A stretch of DNA of 64,000 nt from Oscillospiraceae bacterium (GTDB lineage Bacteria; Bacillota; Clostridia; Oscillospirales; Oscillospiraceae): NCBI GenBank assembly GCA_017861365.1, contig JAGFXR010000004.1, positions 1-64,000 of the forward strand, given 5' to 3'. The position numbers and the translations under genes are program-made. The notes beneath the pieces are model-generated. The model was not told the origin of the DNA, did not search any database, and was given only the letters and a program-made list of their open reading frames with translations. Of this stretch, positions 40,664 through 48,613 are shown in pieces. Positions within the stretch are counted from its first letter, which is position 1. Each line of letters opens with the position of its first letter.

Positions 40664-42979
40664 TCAGCCCGGATCCCAGTCGGTAACCTGATTGGTAAAG
40701 CGCACCTCGATCACAGTACCTCTGTCAACCATCGAACCGGCATTAATGTCCTGATTATTCGCGATGTCCACATCGGGGGAATCTGTGGTTCCCGTGGACC
40801 GCAGATACAGCCCCAGGCTAGAGAACGCCTCTTTCACCTCATTCACCGTCATGCCACTCAGGTCGGGTACTTCAACCTCATCTGTGGGCGCCTGTTCACC
40901 CATATAGAGAATTACCTCGCTGTTGCCCGGAATGGTGGCTCCCTTGGCGGGGATCTGGGCGGTGACTGTGGCTCCGCTGCCCACTGTGCGATAGGACAGG
41001 CCATTGCTTTGCAGCGACTCCGCAGCCGCCTCCTCTGTGCAGCCAACAACGTTGGGCACCGTCACATCGGCGCTGGCCAGCTCGTCTTCGGTATACTCTT
41101 TTTCCACGCCCATATAGTCCAAAATCTCGGCAATCAGCTGCCCCGCCATTGGCGCCGCCATATTGCCGCCGCTGATGTAGTAACCTCCGGCCGTCAAATT
41201 GGTGCTGCCCACTTCCTTTGGATTGTCATAGGCCAGCAGCACAATGACCTGCGGGTCATCCGCCGGGGCAAAACCCATGAAGGAGACGATATAGCGGCCC
41301 TCCACCAGCGTCTCGGAGGTTCCGGTCTTTCCGCCGATGCGGTAGCCCGCCTGATAGGCATTCTTTCCCGTTCCTTCGCTGACTACGCTTTCCAGAATCT
41401 CCCTTACTTTCGACGAAACCTCACTGCTGACAGTCTGGCGCACCACCTGTTTTTCGGCGTTGTAAACCGTGTTTCCGTCGCTGTCGGTAACGGACTGCAC
41501 CACATAGGGGGTCAACAGGTAACCGCCGTTAATGACGGAGGCAATGGAGGTAATCAGGCGGATGGGCGTTACTGTCAGGCGCTGACCGAAGGAGGCTGTC
41601 GCCAGGGATGTAATACCGTAATCGCCTGTAAAATCCTCCCGGCTCCACAGCTGGCCAACAGTCTCGGAGGGCAAGTCGATCCCTGTTTTCTCCATGAGTC
41701 CATATTTTTCCATGTAGTCATAAAATTTCTCTGCCCCCAGCTTTTGACCGATGGCAATAAATGCCGGGTTGCAGGAATTCTGCACCGCCTGTGCCAGGTT
41801 CTGCGAGCCGTGTCCGCTGTGCTTGCTGCAGTTAATACGGGTTCCCGCAACCACCGCGTAGCCCGGGCAGTAGAACATGGTGTTATCGTCCACAACCCCT
41901 TCCTCCAGAGCCGCCGCCAACACAAGGGCTTTGAAGGTAGAGCCTGGCTCGTAGGTATCTCCGAGATTCTTGTCCCGCCACTGCTCCAGCTGAGCTGAGC
42001 TGATCTGCGCCCAATATTCGTCCTCCGTAATCGTTCCGCTGTCCAGCTGGGACTTTAAAGAGGTGTAGAGCTCGGTGTCGGTCAGGGTACTGTAGTCATT
42101 CAGATCGTAATTGGGCGAGCTGGCCATGGCCAGCACGGCTCCGGTATTGGGATTCATAACAATGCAGAAGCCGCCGTTCTGAATATCGTAGGTCTCGATT
42201 CCCTCCGCTAAAATTTTTTCGGCATAGCTCTGAATGGTAGCGTCTATGGTCAGCGTCAGGTTATCCCCGTCCACGGCGTCCACATAATTTGCATAGCGGG
42301 AGAGCATCTCCGTTCCTGCTGCGTTTTTGGCAATCACCACTCGGCCGGATTCGCCGGACAGCTCATCCTCATATTTTGCCTCAATGCCGTACGCGCCCGC
42401 TTTATCGGCGTTGATAAAACCGATCACCTGACTTGCCATGGTGCTGTAGGGATAATAGCGCTTGGAGTCGGGTACTAGATAGAGCCCCGCGGAGAGGTGG
42501 TATTTCGCGATGAATTCGCGCAGTTCATCCGCCTGATCTTCCTCGATATTTTTGCGGAGGATTTCATAGGCGGAATTGGTTTTTTGCAGCCGCTCCCGGA
42601 GTTTATCCGCGTCCAGCCCCAAAATTTCCACCAACCCGTTGACAATGGCGTCCTGATCCATGTTATCTTCCTGTACGTCAAGCGGCGAGAGGATCAGCGT
42701 CTGAACCGTCGCGCTGATGGCAAGGATATTACCCTTTGCGTCGTAAATCGTGCCGCGGTCCGCCGTTACCGTTGTGCTTCTCGTCTGCTGGGATACCGCT
42801 TTTTCCTCGTAAAAATCATGCTGAATGACCTGAAGGTAAAACAACCGGACCAAAAGTCCCATAAAGATAACCGCTCCGAAGACGATCATCAGAATAATAA
42901 TCCGGCAGAACATGGAAGAGTTGGCCCGCTGGCGCTCCGCGCCCCTGTCCGTGGGTTTTATCGTCTTTCTCAATCTCAT
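40664..42979 (-). CDS. PASTA-domain penicillin-binding transpeptidase (FtsI/PBP2B-like)
   Basis: A 771-residue class B penicillin-binding protein. It has a short basic head, one transmembrane helix (IIILMIVFGAVIFMGLLVRL), a dimerisation domain, then the transpeptidase with SxxK in EPGSTFKALV, SxN in QNSCNPAFIA and KTG in GGKTGTSET. Two PASTA domains end the protein (VPNVVGCTEEAAAESLQ and VPDLSGMTVNEVKEAFSSLG). Two PASTA copies fit division enzymes of the PBP2x/2B kind better than SpoVD, which usually has one. GGAG precedes ATG 42979. It should cross-link septal peptidoglycan with FtsW. No spoVD-like duplicate is in the window. Confidence 0.93.
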   Translation of the reverse strand: MRLRKTIKPTDRGAERQRANSSMFCRIIILMIVFGAVIFMGLLVRLFYLQVIQHDFYEEKAVSQQTRSTTVTADRGTIYDAKGNILAISATVQTLILSPLDVQEDNMDQDAIVNGLVEILGLDADKLRERLQKTNSAYEILRKNIEEDQADELREFIAKYHLSAGLYLVPDSKRYYPYSTMASQVIGFINADKAGAYGIEAKYEDELSGESGRVVIAKNAAGTEMLSRYANYVDAVDGDNLTLTIDATIQSYAEKILAEGIETYDIQNGGFCIVMNPNTGAVLAMASSPNYDLNDYSTLTDTELYTSLKSQLDSGTITEDEYWAQISSAQLEQWRDKNLGDTYEPGSTFKALVLAAALEEGVVDDNTMFYCPGYAVVAGTRINCSKHSGHGSQNLAQAVQNSCNPAFIAIGQKLGAEKFYDYMEKYGLMEKTGIDLPSETVGQLWSREDFTGDYGITSLATASFGQRLTVTPIRLITSIASVINGGYLLTPYVVQSVTDSDGNTVYNAEKQVVRQTVSSEVSSKVREILESVVSEGTGKNAYQAGYRIGGKTGTSETLVEGRYIVSFMGFAPADDPQVIVLLAYDNPKEVGSTNLTAGGYYISGGNMAAPMAGQLIAEILDYMGVEKEYTEDELASADVTVPNVVGCTEEAAAESLQSNGLSYRTVGSGATVTAQIPAKGATIPGNSEVILYMGEQAPTDEVEVPDLSGMTVNEVKEAFSSLGLYLRSTGTTDSPDVDIANNQDINAGSMVDRGTVIEVRFTNQVTDWDPG

Positions 42980-43043
42980 TCTCCTCTCCCGGGGCAGAAA
43001 AACCAATTCGGGCTCCTTCAGACAGACCGGGCTGTCATAACGC

Positions 43044-43072
43044 AAAAGGCGTAAGAATGATTTTCTTACGCC
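43044..43072 (-). terminator. Weak terminator inside the division cluster
   Basis: Stem GGCGTAAGAA/TTCTTACGCC with a five-base loop, followed on the minus strand by only TTTTG. It lies between the ftsL-like gene and the PASTA PBP and may reduce, not stop, read-through. Confidence 0.55.
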
Positions 43073-43142
43073 CTTGTATCTATCAGGGGATTTTTTCGTT
43101 CGTAATAACGCATCGGCAAGCTTTCACAACTTATGCGCTCTG

Positions 43143-43700
43143 TCAGTAAAAATATGACAGGACGTTGGAAAAGAGACTGCCGATATTCTTCACGGCCTGT
43201 CCGATCCATGTGATCAGGGTGCTGCTCTCGTTCTGATAGAGGACGGCGTTGTCTTCATTGGAATCGTCAAGGATCACCTGCTGGCTACTTCTGGGTTTGC
43301 TCATACTCCCATCGCCGGTCTCCTGCTTTTCAATGGCCTGAAGATCATAGGCCATTTGCTCCCTTGCCATCAGCGATACCTCTTCTTTTTGCAGGTCAGC
43401 CAGCTGATCCTGCAGCACCACGGTTCCGGTGTGGATTTCATTGATCTGGGAATAACTGAAAATCAGCATCAGCGCCAAGCCGAGCAATACCAAAAACCCG
43501 GAAACCGCAAACACCGAGACTTCACCGGCCTCCCGCACCCGCACTTTGGGGCGCGCCGCCGCCCGCCGCTTCGGGCGGGTCTGCGGAATGGGGATTGCCT
43601 CACGGGACGGCGCCTGTATGACGCTGCCTCCATATCCCGCGTGATACGCCACATTTCCATATGTTGTGTATTCCCGCCGGTGCTTTGCTTCCGCTTCCAT
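43143..43700 (-). CDS. FtsL-like division protein, long form
   Basis: A 185-residue bitopic protein in the ftsL position between rsmH and the PASTA PBP. A cytosolic head of about 60 residues, basic and proline-rich (QTRPKRRAAARPKVRVRE), precedes one helix (VFAVSGFLVLLGLALMLIF). A short leucine-zipper-like segment follows (NEIHTGTVVLQDQLADLQKE), then a C-terminal tail of about 55 residues not usual in FtsL, ending in a hydrophobic amphipathic stretch. Family assignment rests on position, topology and coiled coil, since FtsL sequences are poorly conserved. Confidence 0.8.
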   Translation of the reverse strand: MEAEAKHRREYTTYGNVAYHAGYGGSVIQAPSREAIPIPQTRPKRRAAARPKVRVREAGEVSVFAVSGFLVLLGLALMLIFSYSQINEIHTGTVVLQDQLADLQKEEVSLMAREQMAYDLQAIEKQETGDGSMSKPRSSQQVILDDSNEDNAVLYQNESSTLITWIGQAVKNIGSLFSNVLSYFY

Positions 43701-43753
43701 ACAGTCGCTCCTCTCATGATGTCTTTTGTGAATTGCTTGCTATCTGCCGCCTA

Positions 43754-44698
43754 TCACGAACATTTTTCCGCGATTCTCAGCTTTGCGCTCCGGGATCGGG
43801 GATTTTCCTCCAGTTCCATGCCGGTGGCCGTGACAGGTTTTCGGGTGATCAGCCTCACCTGCGGTTTTTTCCCGCAGACACAGACTGGGAAATCCGAAGG
43901 GCAGGTACAGCCCTTTGCCATGGTGGACAGGGCACTTTTGACGATGCGGTCTTCCAGTGAATGAAACGAGATTACCACAAGCCGTCCCCCCGGATTCAGC
44001 CGGGTGACAGCACGGTTCATAATTTCCGCCACAGCCGTAAGCTCGTCATTCACAGCAATTCGGATCGCCTGAAAGCTCCGCTTTGCCGGGTGTTGCTTTT
44101 CCCGGAGCGCGGCAGACGGCATGGCTGATTTGATGATGTCCACCAGCTCCAAGGTGGTTTCAATCGTCTTTTTCTCTCTCGCCGCGATGATGGCGGATGC
44201 AATCAACGGCGCGTACCGTTCCTCGCCGTATTCGTAGAGAATGCGTTTTAATTCCTCTTTGGTCCACTGATTGATCATCATGCCGGCGGTCAGCTCTGCG
44301 CTTTGATCCATACGCATATCCAGCGGTGCGTCCGCCATGTAGGAAAATCCCCGGGCCGCATCGTCCAGCTGCGGAGAAGACACACCCAGATCCAGGAGCA
44401 CTCCGTCCACGCTCTTCAGTTCCAGCCCGTCCAATATGGAGTCAATCTCCGAGAAATTCCCATGCACAAGAGTCACCTTGTCAATCAGATCTCCCAGCCG
44501 CTGAGGCGCCGCGTCCAAGGCCTGCTGATCCCGGTCGATACAGATGAGCCGCCCCAGCGTCAGTCGGCGGGCGATCTCACGAGAATGGCCGGCACGTCCC
44601 AGCGTGCCGTCTACATAAATCCCGTCCGGCTTGATGGCGAGTCCAATCATGCACTCGCCGAGCATCACGGGATAATGGGAGAAAACAGGTTCCTGCAT
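43754..44698 (-). CDS. rsmH: 16S rRNA (cytosine(1402)-N(4))-methyltransferase
   Basis: RsmH (MraW) methylates C1402 of 16S rRNA. The 314-residue protein starts FSHYPVMLGECMIGL and has the SAM motif IYVDGTLGRAGHS (near residue 30), GVLLDLGVSSPQLDDAARGF (near 100), and NPGGRLVVISFHSLEDRIVK (near 235). It overlaps nothing and follows mraZ by one base, as in most division clusters. Confidence 0.97.
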   Translation of the reverse strand: MQEPVFSHYPVMLGECMIGLAIKPDGIYVDGTLGRAGHSREIARRLTLGRLICIDRDQQALDAAPQRLGDLIDKVTLVHGNFSEIDSILDGLELKSVDGVLLDLGVSSPQLDDAARGFSYMADAPLDMRMDQSAELTAGMMINQWTKEELKRILYEYGEERYAPLIASAIIAAREKKTIETTLELVDIIKSAMPSAALREKQHPAKRSFQAIRIAVNDELTAVAEIMNRAVTRLNPGGRLVVISFHSLEDRIVKSALSTMAKGCTCPSDFPVCVCGKKPQVRLITRKPVTATGMELEENPRSRSAKLRIAEKCS

Positions 44699-44699
44699 G

Positions 44700-45122
44700 T
44701 TAAAACTCCAATGCTTCCATGAGAGCGGTCATCTTTTCGGGTGTCATTTCCTCTTCCTGTCCGTACCAGGCCGCGGCATCCCAGATTTCCGCCCGATTAT
44801 GTACACCGATAATCACAACGTCCTTACCTAGACCGGCATAAGTGCGCAGCCGTTGGGGCAAAACCACCCGCCCCTGGGAATCGGGCTCCAGCTTCACCGC
44901 GTTTGCAAACAGGGGACGCATCACTTTGGATTGCGAAATGGGCAGAGATGAGAACTTGTCGGTAAAAAGCTTCCAGCTCTCCTCCGGATAAATGGCAAGA
45001 CACTGATCCATTCCCATTGTCAGGTAGCTCACGGAGCCAAGCTCCTCGCGAAGCTTGGCGGGCATAAAAAGACGGCCTTTTGAGTCAATGGTATGTTCAT
45101 AAGTGCCGGTCACGCTGCCCAA
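44700..45122 (-). CDS. mraZ: Transcriptional regulator MraZ
   Basis: A 140-residue double-SpoVT/AbrB-fold DNA-binding protein. Two copies of the motif are visible: TGTYEHTIDSKGRLFMPAKL near the start and the related KLEPDSQGRVVLPQRLRTYA near residue 80. MraZ binds repeats in front of its own operon and controls division-gene expression. TTG 45122 is preceded by GGAGGG; the alternative GTG, three codons later, gives the more usual protein start MTGTYEH. It is the first gene of the cluster and its probable operator lies immediately upstream. Confidence 0.93.
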   Translation of the reverse strand: MGSVTGTYEHTIDSKGRLFMPAKLREELGSVSYLTMGMDQCLAIYPEESWKLFTDKFSSLPISQSKVMRPLFANAVKLEPDSQGRVVLPQRLRTYAGLGKDVVIIGVHNRAEIWDAAAWYGQEEEMTPEKMTALMEALEF

Positions 45123-45153
45123 ACTGCCTCGCCCTCCATCTTTTTATCTTTTT

Positions 45154-45179
45154 GCTCCACTTCGCTCCATTTCGCTCCA
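45154..45179 (-). promoter_or_regulatory. MraZ operator, three 10-base repeats
   Basis: On the minus strand TGGAGCGAAA, TGGAGCGAAG and TGGAGCAAAA stand in tandem, starting about eight bases past the predicted transcription start. Ten-base spacing of TGGxx repeats is the known layout of MraZ boxes. Confidence 0.75.
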
Positions 45180-45193
45180 CCGACGTTTCCCTA

Positions 45194-45222
45194 AGTATAG
45201 CGTCATCCTGAAAAAAATGCAA
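45194..45222 (-). promoter_or_regulatory. Sigma-A promoter of the division cluster
   Basis: TTGCAT and TATACT separated by 17 bases on the minus strand. Start near 45187, upstream of mraZ. Confidence 0.75.
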
Positions 45223-45540
45223 GTAGTTTTTATATAAAATAAGTGTCAAACATACAAAGGATTGGGCATTTTTTGTCGTTCAAACTTCGCTTGGTGAAAA
45301 AAAACTAAAATTTGACGTTTCACTCGCTTTTACAGAAATGGCATTTTATTTTTTGTTTTTTACAATAAAATATTAAAATATTACATTTTAATTGGAATTT
45401 CGGAATCATTTTTTATGGTTGGAGTTTTTGCCCTTTTGACTGCCAACGACATTCTTTTCCTTCCATTTGATCATGGATGTCAATTTTTTCTTGTCCCAAG
45501 TGAAAAGAGGACGCCTCCGGGTGCACCGAAACTCCCACGC
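45223..45540. other. AT-rich intergenic region
   Basis: Between the mraZ promoter and the plus-strand ATPase gene. The first 200 bases are much richer in A+T than the rest of the window, with A/T runs and no coding signal. I see no DnaA-box cluster or repeat array. An extended -10-like TAGAAT at 45555 may serve the ATPase gene, but its -35 is weak. Confidence 0.4.
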
Positions 45541-45585
45541 GGCATACCCTGTGTTAGAATCTTTTCTAAATTTGGAGGGGCTTTT

Positions 45586-46662
45586 ATGGCACACGCGCGC
45601 TACTTTCTGGGCGTAAATTCTCCCAGAGGCTTTTATTCTCTATATGACCAGCTGATTGACCCCGCACAGGCCAGAGCCTATTACATATTAAAGGGAGGAC
45701 CAGGGTGCGGAAAATCCTTTTTGATGGACCGGGTGGGGCTTCGCGCGGAAGAGGCCGGATATTTTGTGGAATACATCCAATGCTCCGGCAACCCCGGTAC
45801 TGTGGACGGGATTTACATCCCAGCCTTAGAGTCTGCCATTGTAGACGGCACGGCGCCCCATGTGATTGAGCCTGCTTATCCGGGGGTCGTGGAGGATTAC
45901 ATCAATCTGGGAGAATACTATGACAAAACCGGACTGGGCGATGTCCGGGCCGAAATCATGTCCTGTATGGAAGGCTACCGGGATTGCTGCCGAAGGGTTT
46001 ACCGCTGCCTGGGAGCTGCCTCGGAAATCGCGGGCGATATGCGGGCAATATTAGTGACGCAAACACTGGAAGAAAAAGCGTCAAAACGCGCAAAGGGCAT
46101 CATTGCTCGGGAGTTTCGAAAGCACCGGGCTGACACCGGCCGGGTTGTTCAACGTTTTTTAAGCAGCGTCACTTACGAGGGCATCGTTTGCCGGTTTGAC
46201 ACAGTGGATACGCTCTGCTCCCGTGTCTATGAGATTTCCGACAGCTACGGTCTTTCGCATCTGCTCCTGTCACCCATTCTGTCCGGCGCGACCTCCGCCG
46301 GCTACGACGTAATCGCCTGCCCCTCTCCCATGTTTCCTGAGCGGCTGGAGCATTTGATCATTCCCGGCCTGGGACTCGCATTCATCTCTTCCTCCGCGGC
46401 AATGCCCTATGGCCAGGAGCCATACCGCCACATTCGCATGGACGCTATGACGGACGCGGATGTGCTGCACCGTAACCGTGCCCGGCTTCGTTTTTCCAAA
46501 AAGGTTTCCGCTGCACTGGTGGAGGAAGCGGTGGACTCCCTCTCGCAGGCAAACGTGATGAATACAACATTAGAGGCGCTGTACCAGCCTTACGTCAATT
46601 TTTCCAGCATTGATCAGCTGGCAGACCGCATCGCGGACACACTGCTCGGAGTATCCACGTAA
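45586..46662 (+). CDS. P-loop ATPase, PRK06851-like
   Basis: A 358-residue cytosolic P-loop protein. Walker A is ILKGGPGCGKSFLMDRV near residue 35, and the conserved FLGVNSPRGFYSLYDQL start and QCSGNPGTVDGIYIP segment match a family found in spore-forming Firmicutes that I know as PRK06851. The second half has a related DVIACPSPMFPERLEHLIIP, so two homologous halves are likely, with only the first keeping an obvious P-loop. GGAGGGG eight bases before ATG 45586 sets the start. The cellular role is unknown. Confidence 0.85.
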   Translation: MAHARYFLGVNSPRGFYSLYDQLIDPAQARAYYILKGGPGCGKSFLMDRVGLRAEEAGYFVEYIQCSGNPGTVDGIYIPALESAIVDGTAPHVIEPAYPGVVEDYINLGEYYDKTGLGDVRAEIMSCMEGYRDCCRRVYRCLGAASEIAGDMRAILVTQTLEEKASKRAKGIIAREFRKHRADTGRVVQRFLSSVTYEGIVCRFDTVDTLCSRVYEISDSYGLSHLLLSPILSGATSAGYDVIACPSPMFPERLEHLIIPGLGLAFISSSAAMPYGQEPYRHIRMDAMTDADVLHRNRARLRFSKKVSAALVEEAVDSLSQANVMNTTLEALYQPYVNFSSIDQLADRIADTLLGVST

Positions 46663-46700
46663 GAGCGGAACCGCGCCGCAGGGAAACCCTTTCCCTGATA

Positions 46701-46746
46701 AAAAAGACTCAAAGCGCCGCCAGCGGACGCTGGCGACGCTTTGAGT
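46701..46746 (-). terminator. Intrinsic terminator after pyrG
   Basis: Long stem GACTCAAAGCG with an inner CGCCAGCG/CGCTGGCG helix, followed on the minus strand by six T. On the plus side there is no T-run, so it mainly serves pyrG. Confidence 0.9.
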
Positions 46747-46764
46747 CTCACGGGAATTCCGGGC

Positions 46765-48384
46765 TTATTCGCCCTTCCCCTTCTGATGATTCTTTGCTGC
46801 TCTCACAAATTCCCGGAACAGTGGATGGGCTCGGTTAGGACGGCTCTTCAGCTCAGGATGGAACTGAACCCCCACAAACCAGGGATGCTCCGGCAATTCA
46901 ATGATTTCCACCAGCCGGTCACTGGGGGAAACACCCGCCAGAGACAGCCCGCATTTGGCCAGTCTGTCCCGATAGCTGTTATTAAACTCGTAGCGGTGGC
47001 GGTGGCGCTCGTAAATTACCTCGTCCCCATAGGCCAAAAAGCTCTTGCTCTCCTCCGAAGTGATGCGGCAGGGATACGCCCCGAGGCGCATGGTCCCGCC
47101 CTTTTCCGTGATATCCCGCTGCTCGGGCATCAGATCAATGACCGGGTTTTCAGTTCCGGTGTTAAACTCGCCGGAGTGCGCATCCTCCAGCCCCGCCACG
47201 TGACGGGCAAACTCCACCACCGCCATCTGCATACCGAGGCAGATACCGAAAAAGGGAATCCGATTCTCCCGCGCATATTGAATGGCGGTAATTTTCCCCT
47301 CAATTCCGCGGTCGCCGAACCCGCCCGGAACCAGAACGCCGGAGCAGCCCTTCAGCAGGTCCGCCACGTTATGACGTTCCACAAGCTCGCTGTCCACCCA
47401 TTCGATGTCAACCTTGATATCGTTTTCAATCCCGCCGTGGGTCAAAGCCTCCGCCACCGAGAGATACGCGTCATGCAGGGCAATATATTTGCCCACCAGT
47501 GCAATTTTCACATGTTCGCTGGCGCCCTTCGCCCGCTTGACCATTTCAGTCCACTCGGTCAGGTCCGGCTTTGTGCAGTTGAGCCCCAGACGGCTGCAGA
47601 CCACATCGGAAAGGCCCTCCTCCTCCAGCATCAGAGGCACCTCGTAGAGAATCGGAGCCGTCAGGTTCGGGATCACATTCTCCGGCGGAATATTGCAGAA
47701 CAGCGAGATTTTTTTGAGAATGTCGTCCGGCACCGGATCATCACACCGCGCCATAATGACATCAGGCTGAATGCCCAGCGCCAGCAGCTCCTTCGCGGAA
47801 TGCTGGGTAGGCTTGCTCTTTAATTCATTGGAGCCGGGAATGGAGACAATGAGCGAAACGTGGATATACATGACATCCTGCCGTCCCACCTCAGTGGCCA
47901 CCTGGCGAATCGCCTCCAGAAAGGGCTGGCTTTCAATATCGCCCACCGTACCGCCGATTTCAGTGATAACCACATCGGGATTACAGCTTCGTCCGACGCG
48001 GTAAATCCGTTCCTTAATCTCATTGGTAATATGAGGGATCACCTGAATGGTTCCGCCTAAAAATTCGCCGCTGCGCTCCCGGTTAAGCACGGACCAATAA
48101 ACCTTGCCTGAGGTAACGCTGGAATTGACCGTCAAATTTTCATCTGTAAACCGCTCATAATGGCCCAGATCCAGGTCTGTTTCAGCTCCGTCGTCGGTGA
48201 CAAACACCTCGCCGTGCTGATAAGGAGACATGGTACCGGGGTCCACGTTCAGATAGGGGTCAAACTTCTGCAGCGTGACCTTCAGCCCTCGCTGTTTTAA
48301 GAGACGCCCCAGAGACGCCGCTGTAATTCCTTTTCCAAGTCCAGAAACCACACCGCCGGTTACAAAGATATATTTGACTGCCAT
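46765..48384 (-). CDS. pyrG: CTP synthase
   Basis: PyrG aminates UTP to CTP with ATP and glutamine. The 539-residue protein has the synthetase domain start [20 protein letters not shown] with its P-loop, [19 protein letters not shown], and the class I glutaminase domain with [10 protein letters not shown] (catalytic cysteine near 380) and [13 protein letters not shown]. The start ATG 48384 is chosen by family fit; upstream ATG at 48396 is possible. A sigma-A promoter precedes it and an intrinsic terminator follows, so it is probably monocistronic. No pyrG attenuator C-run was seen. Confidence 0.97.
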   Translation of the reverse strand: MAVKYIFVTGGVVSGLGKGITAASLGRLLKQRGLKVTLQKFDPYLNVDPGTMSPYQHGEVFVTDDGAETDLDLGHYERFTDENLTVNSSVTSGKVYWSVLNRERSGEFLGGTIQVIPHITNEIKERIYRVGRSCNPDVVITEIGGTVGDIESQPFLEAIRQVATEVGRQDVMYIHVSLIVSIPGSNELKSKPTQHSAKELLALGIQPDVIMARCDDPVPDDILKKISLFCNIPPENVIPNLTAPILYEVPLMLEEEGLSDVVCSRLGLNCTKPDLTEWTEMVKRAKGASEHVKIALVGKYIALHDAYLSVAEALTHGGIENDIKVDIEWVDSELVERHNVADLLKGCSGVLVPGGFGDRGIEGKITAIQYARENRIPFFGICLGMQMAVVEFARHVAGLEDAHSGEFNTGTENPVIDLMPEQRDITEKGGTMRLGAYPCRITSEESKSFLAYGDEVIYERHRHRYEFNNSYRDRLAKCGLSLAGVSPSDRLVEIIELPEHPWFVGVQFHPELKSRPNRAHPLFREFVRAAKNHQKGKGE

Positions 48385-48419
48385 AATTGCTCTCATCCCT
48401 CTTTCCAATATTAAAGAAC

Positions 48420-48448
48420 ATTCTACCTTGTTTCACTGGTTGCGTCAA
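48420..48448 (-). promoter_or_regulatory. Sigma-A promoter of pyrG
   Basis: TTGACG and TAGAAT separated by 17 bases on the minus strand, about 35 bases before the start codon. Confidence 0.75.
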
Positions 48449-48459
48449 GGCACAGTACG

Positions 48460-48492
48460 AAAAAACAGGAACCGCCCGCAGGCGCTTCCTGT
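48460..48492 (-). terminator. Intrinsic terminator after the diguanylate cyclase gene
   Basis: Minus-strand stem ACAGGAAgCGCC/GGCGgTTCCTGT followed by T-run. It lies 120 bases past the stop codon, just before the pyrG promoter. Confidence 0.8.
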
Positions 48493-48613
48493 CCGCTTAT
48501 TCAGATACTCCGTTCAAGGTTTAAACACCCTGCGACGCTTCCGCCGCACACGCCGGAACGCATGCAAAGACGGCCACCGGTCTGCCGGGGGCAGCCCTTC
48601 TCTCCAGTCTTCT

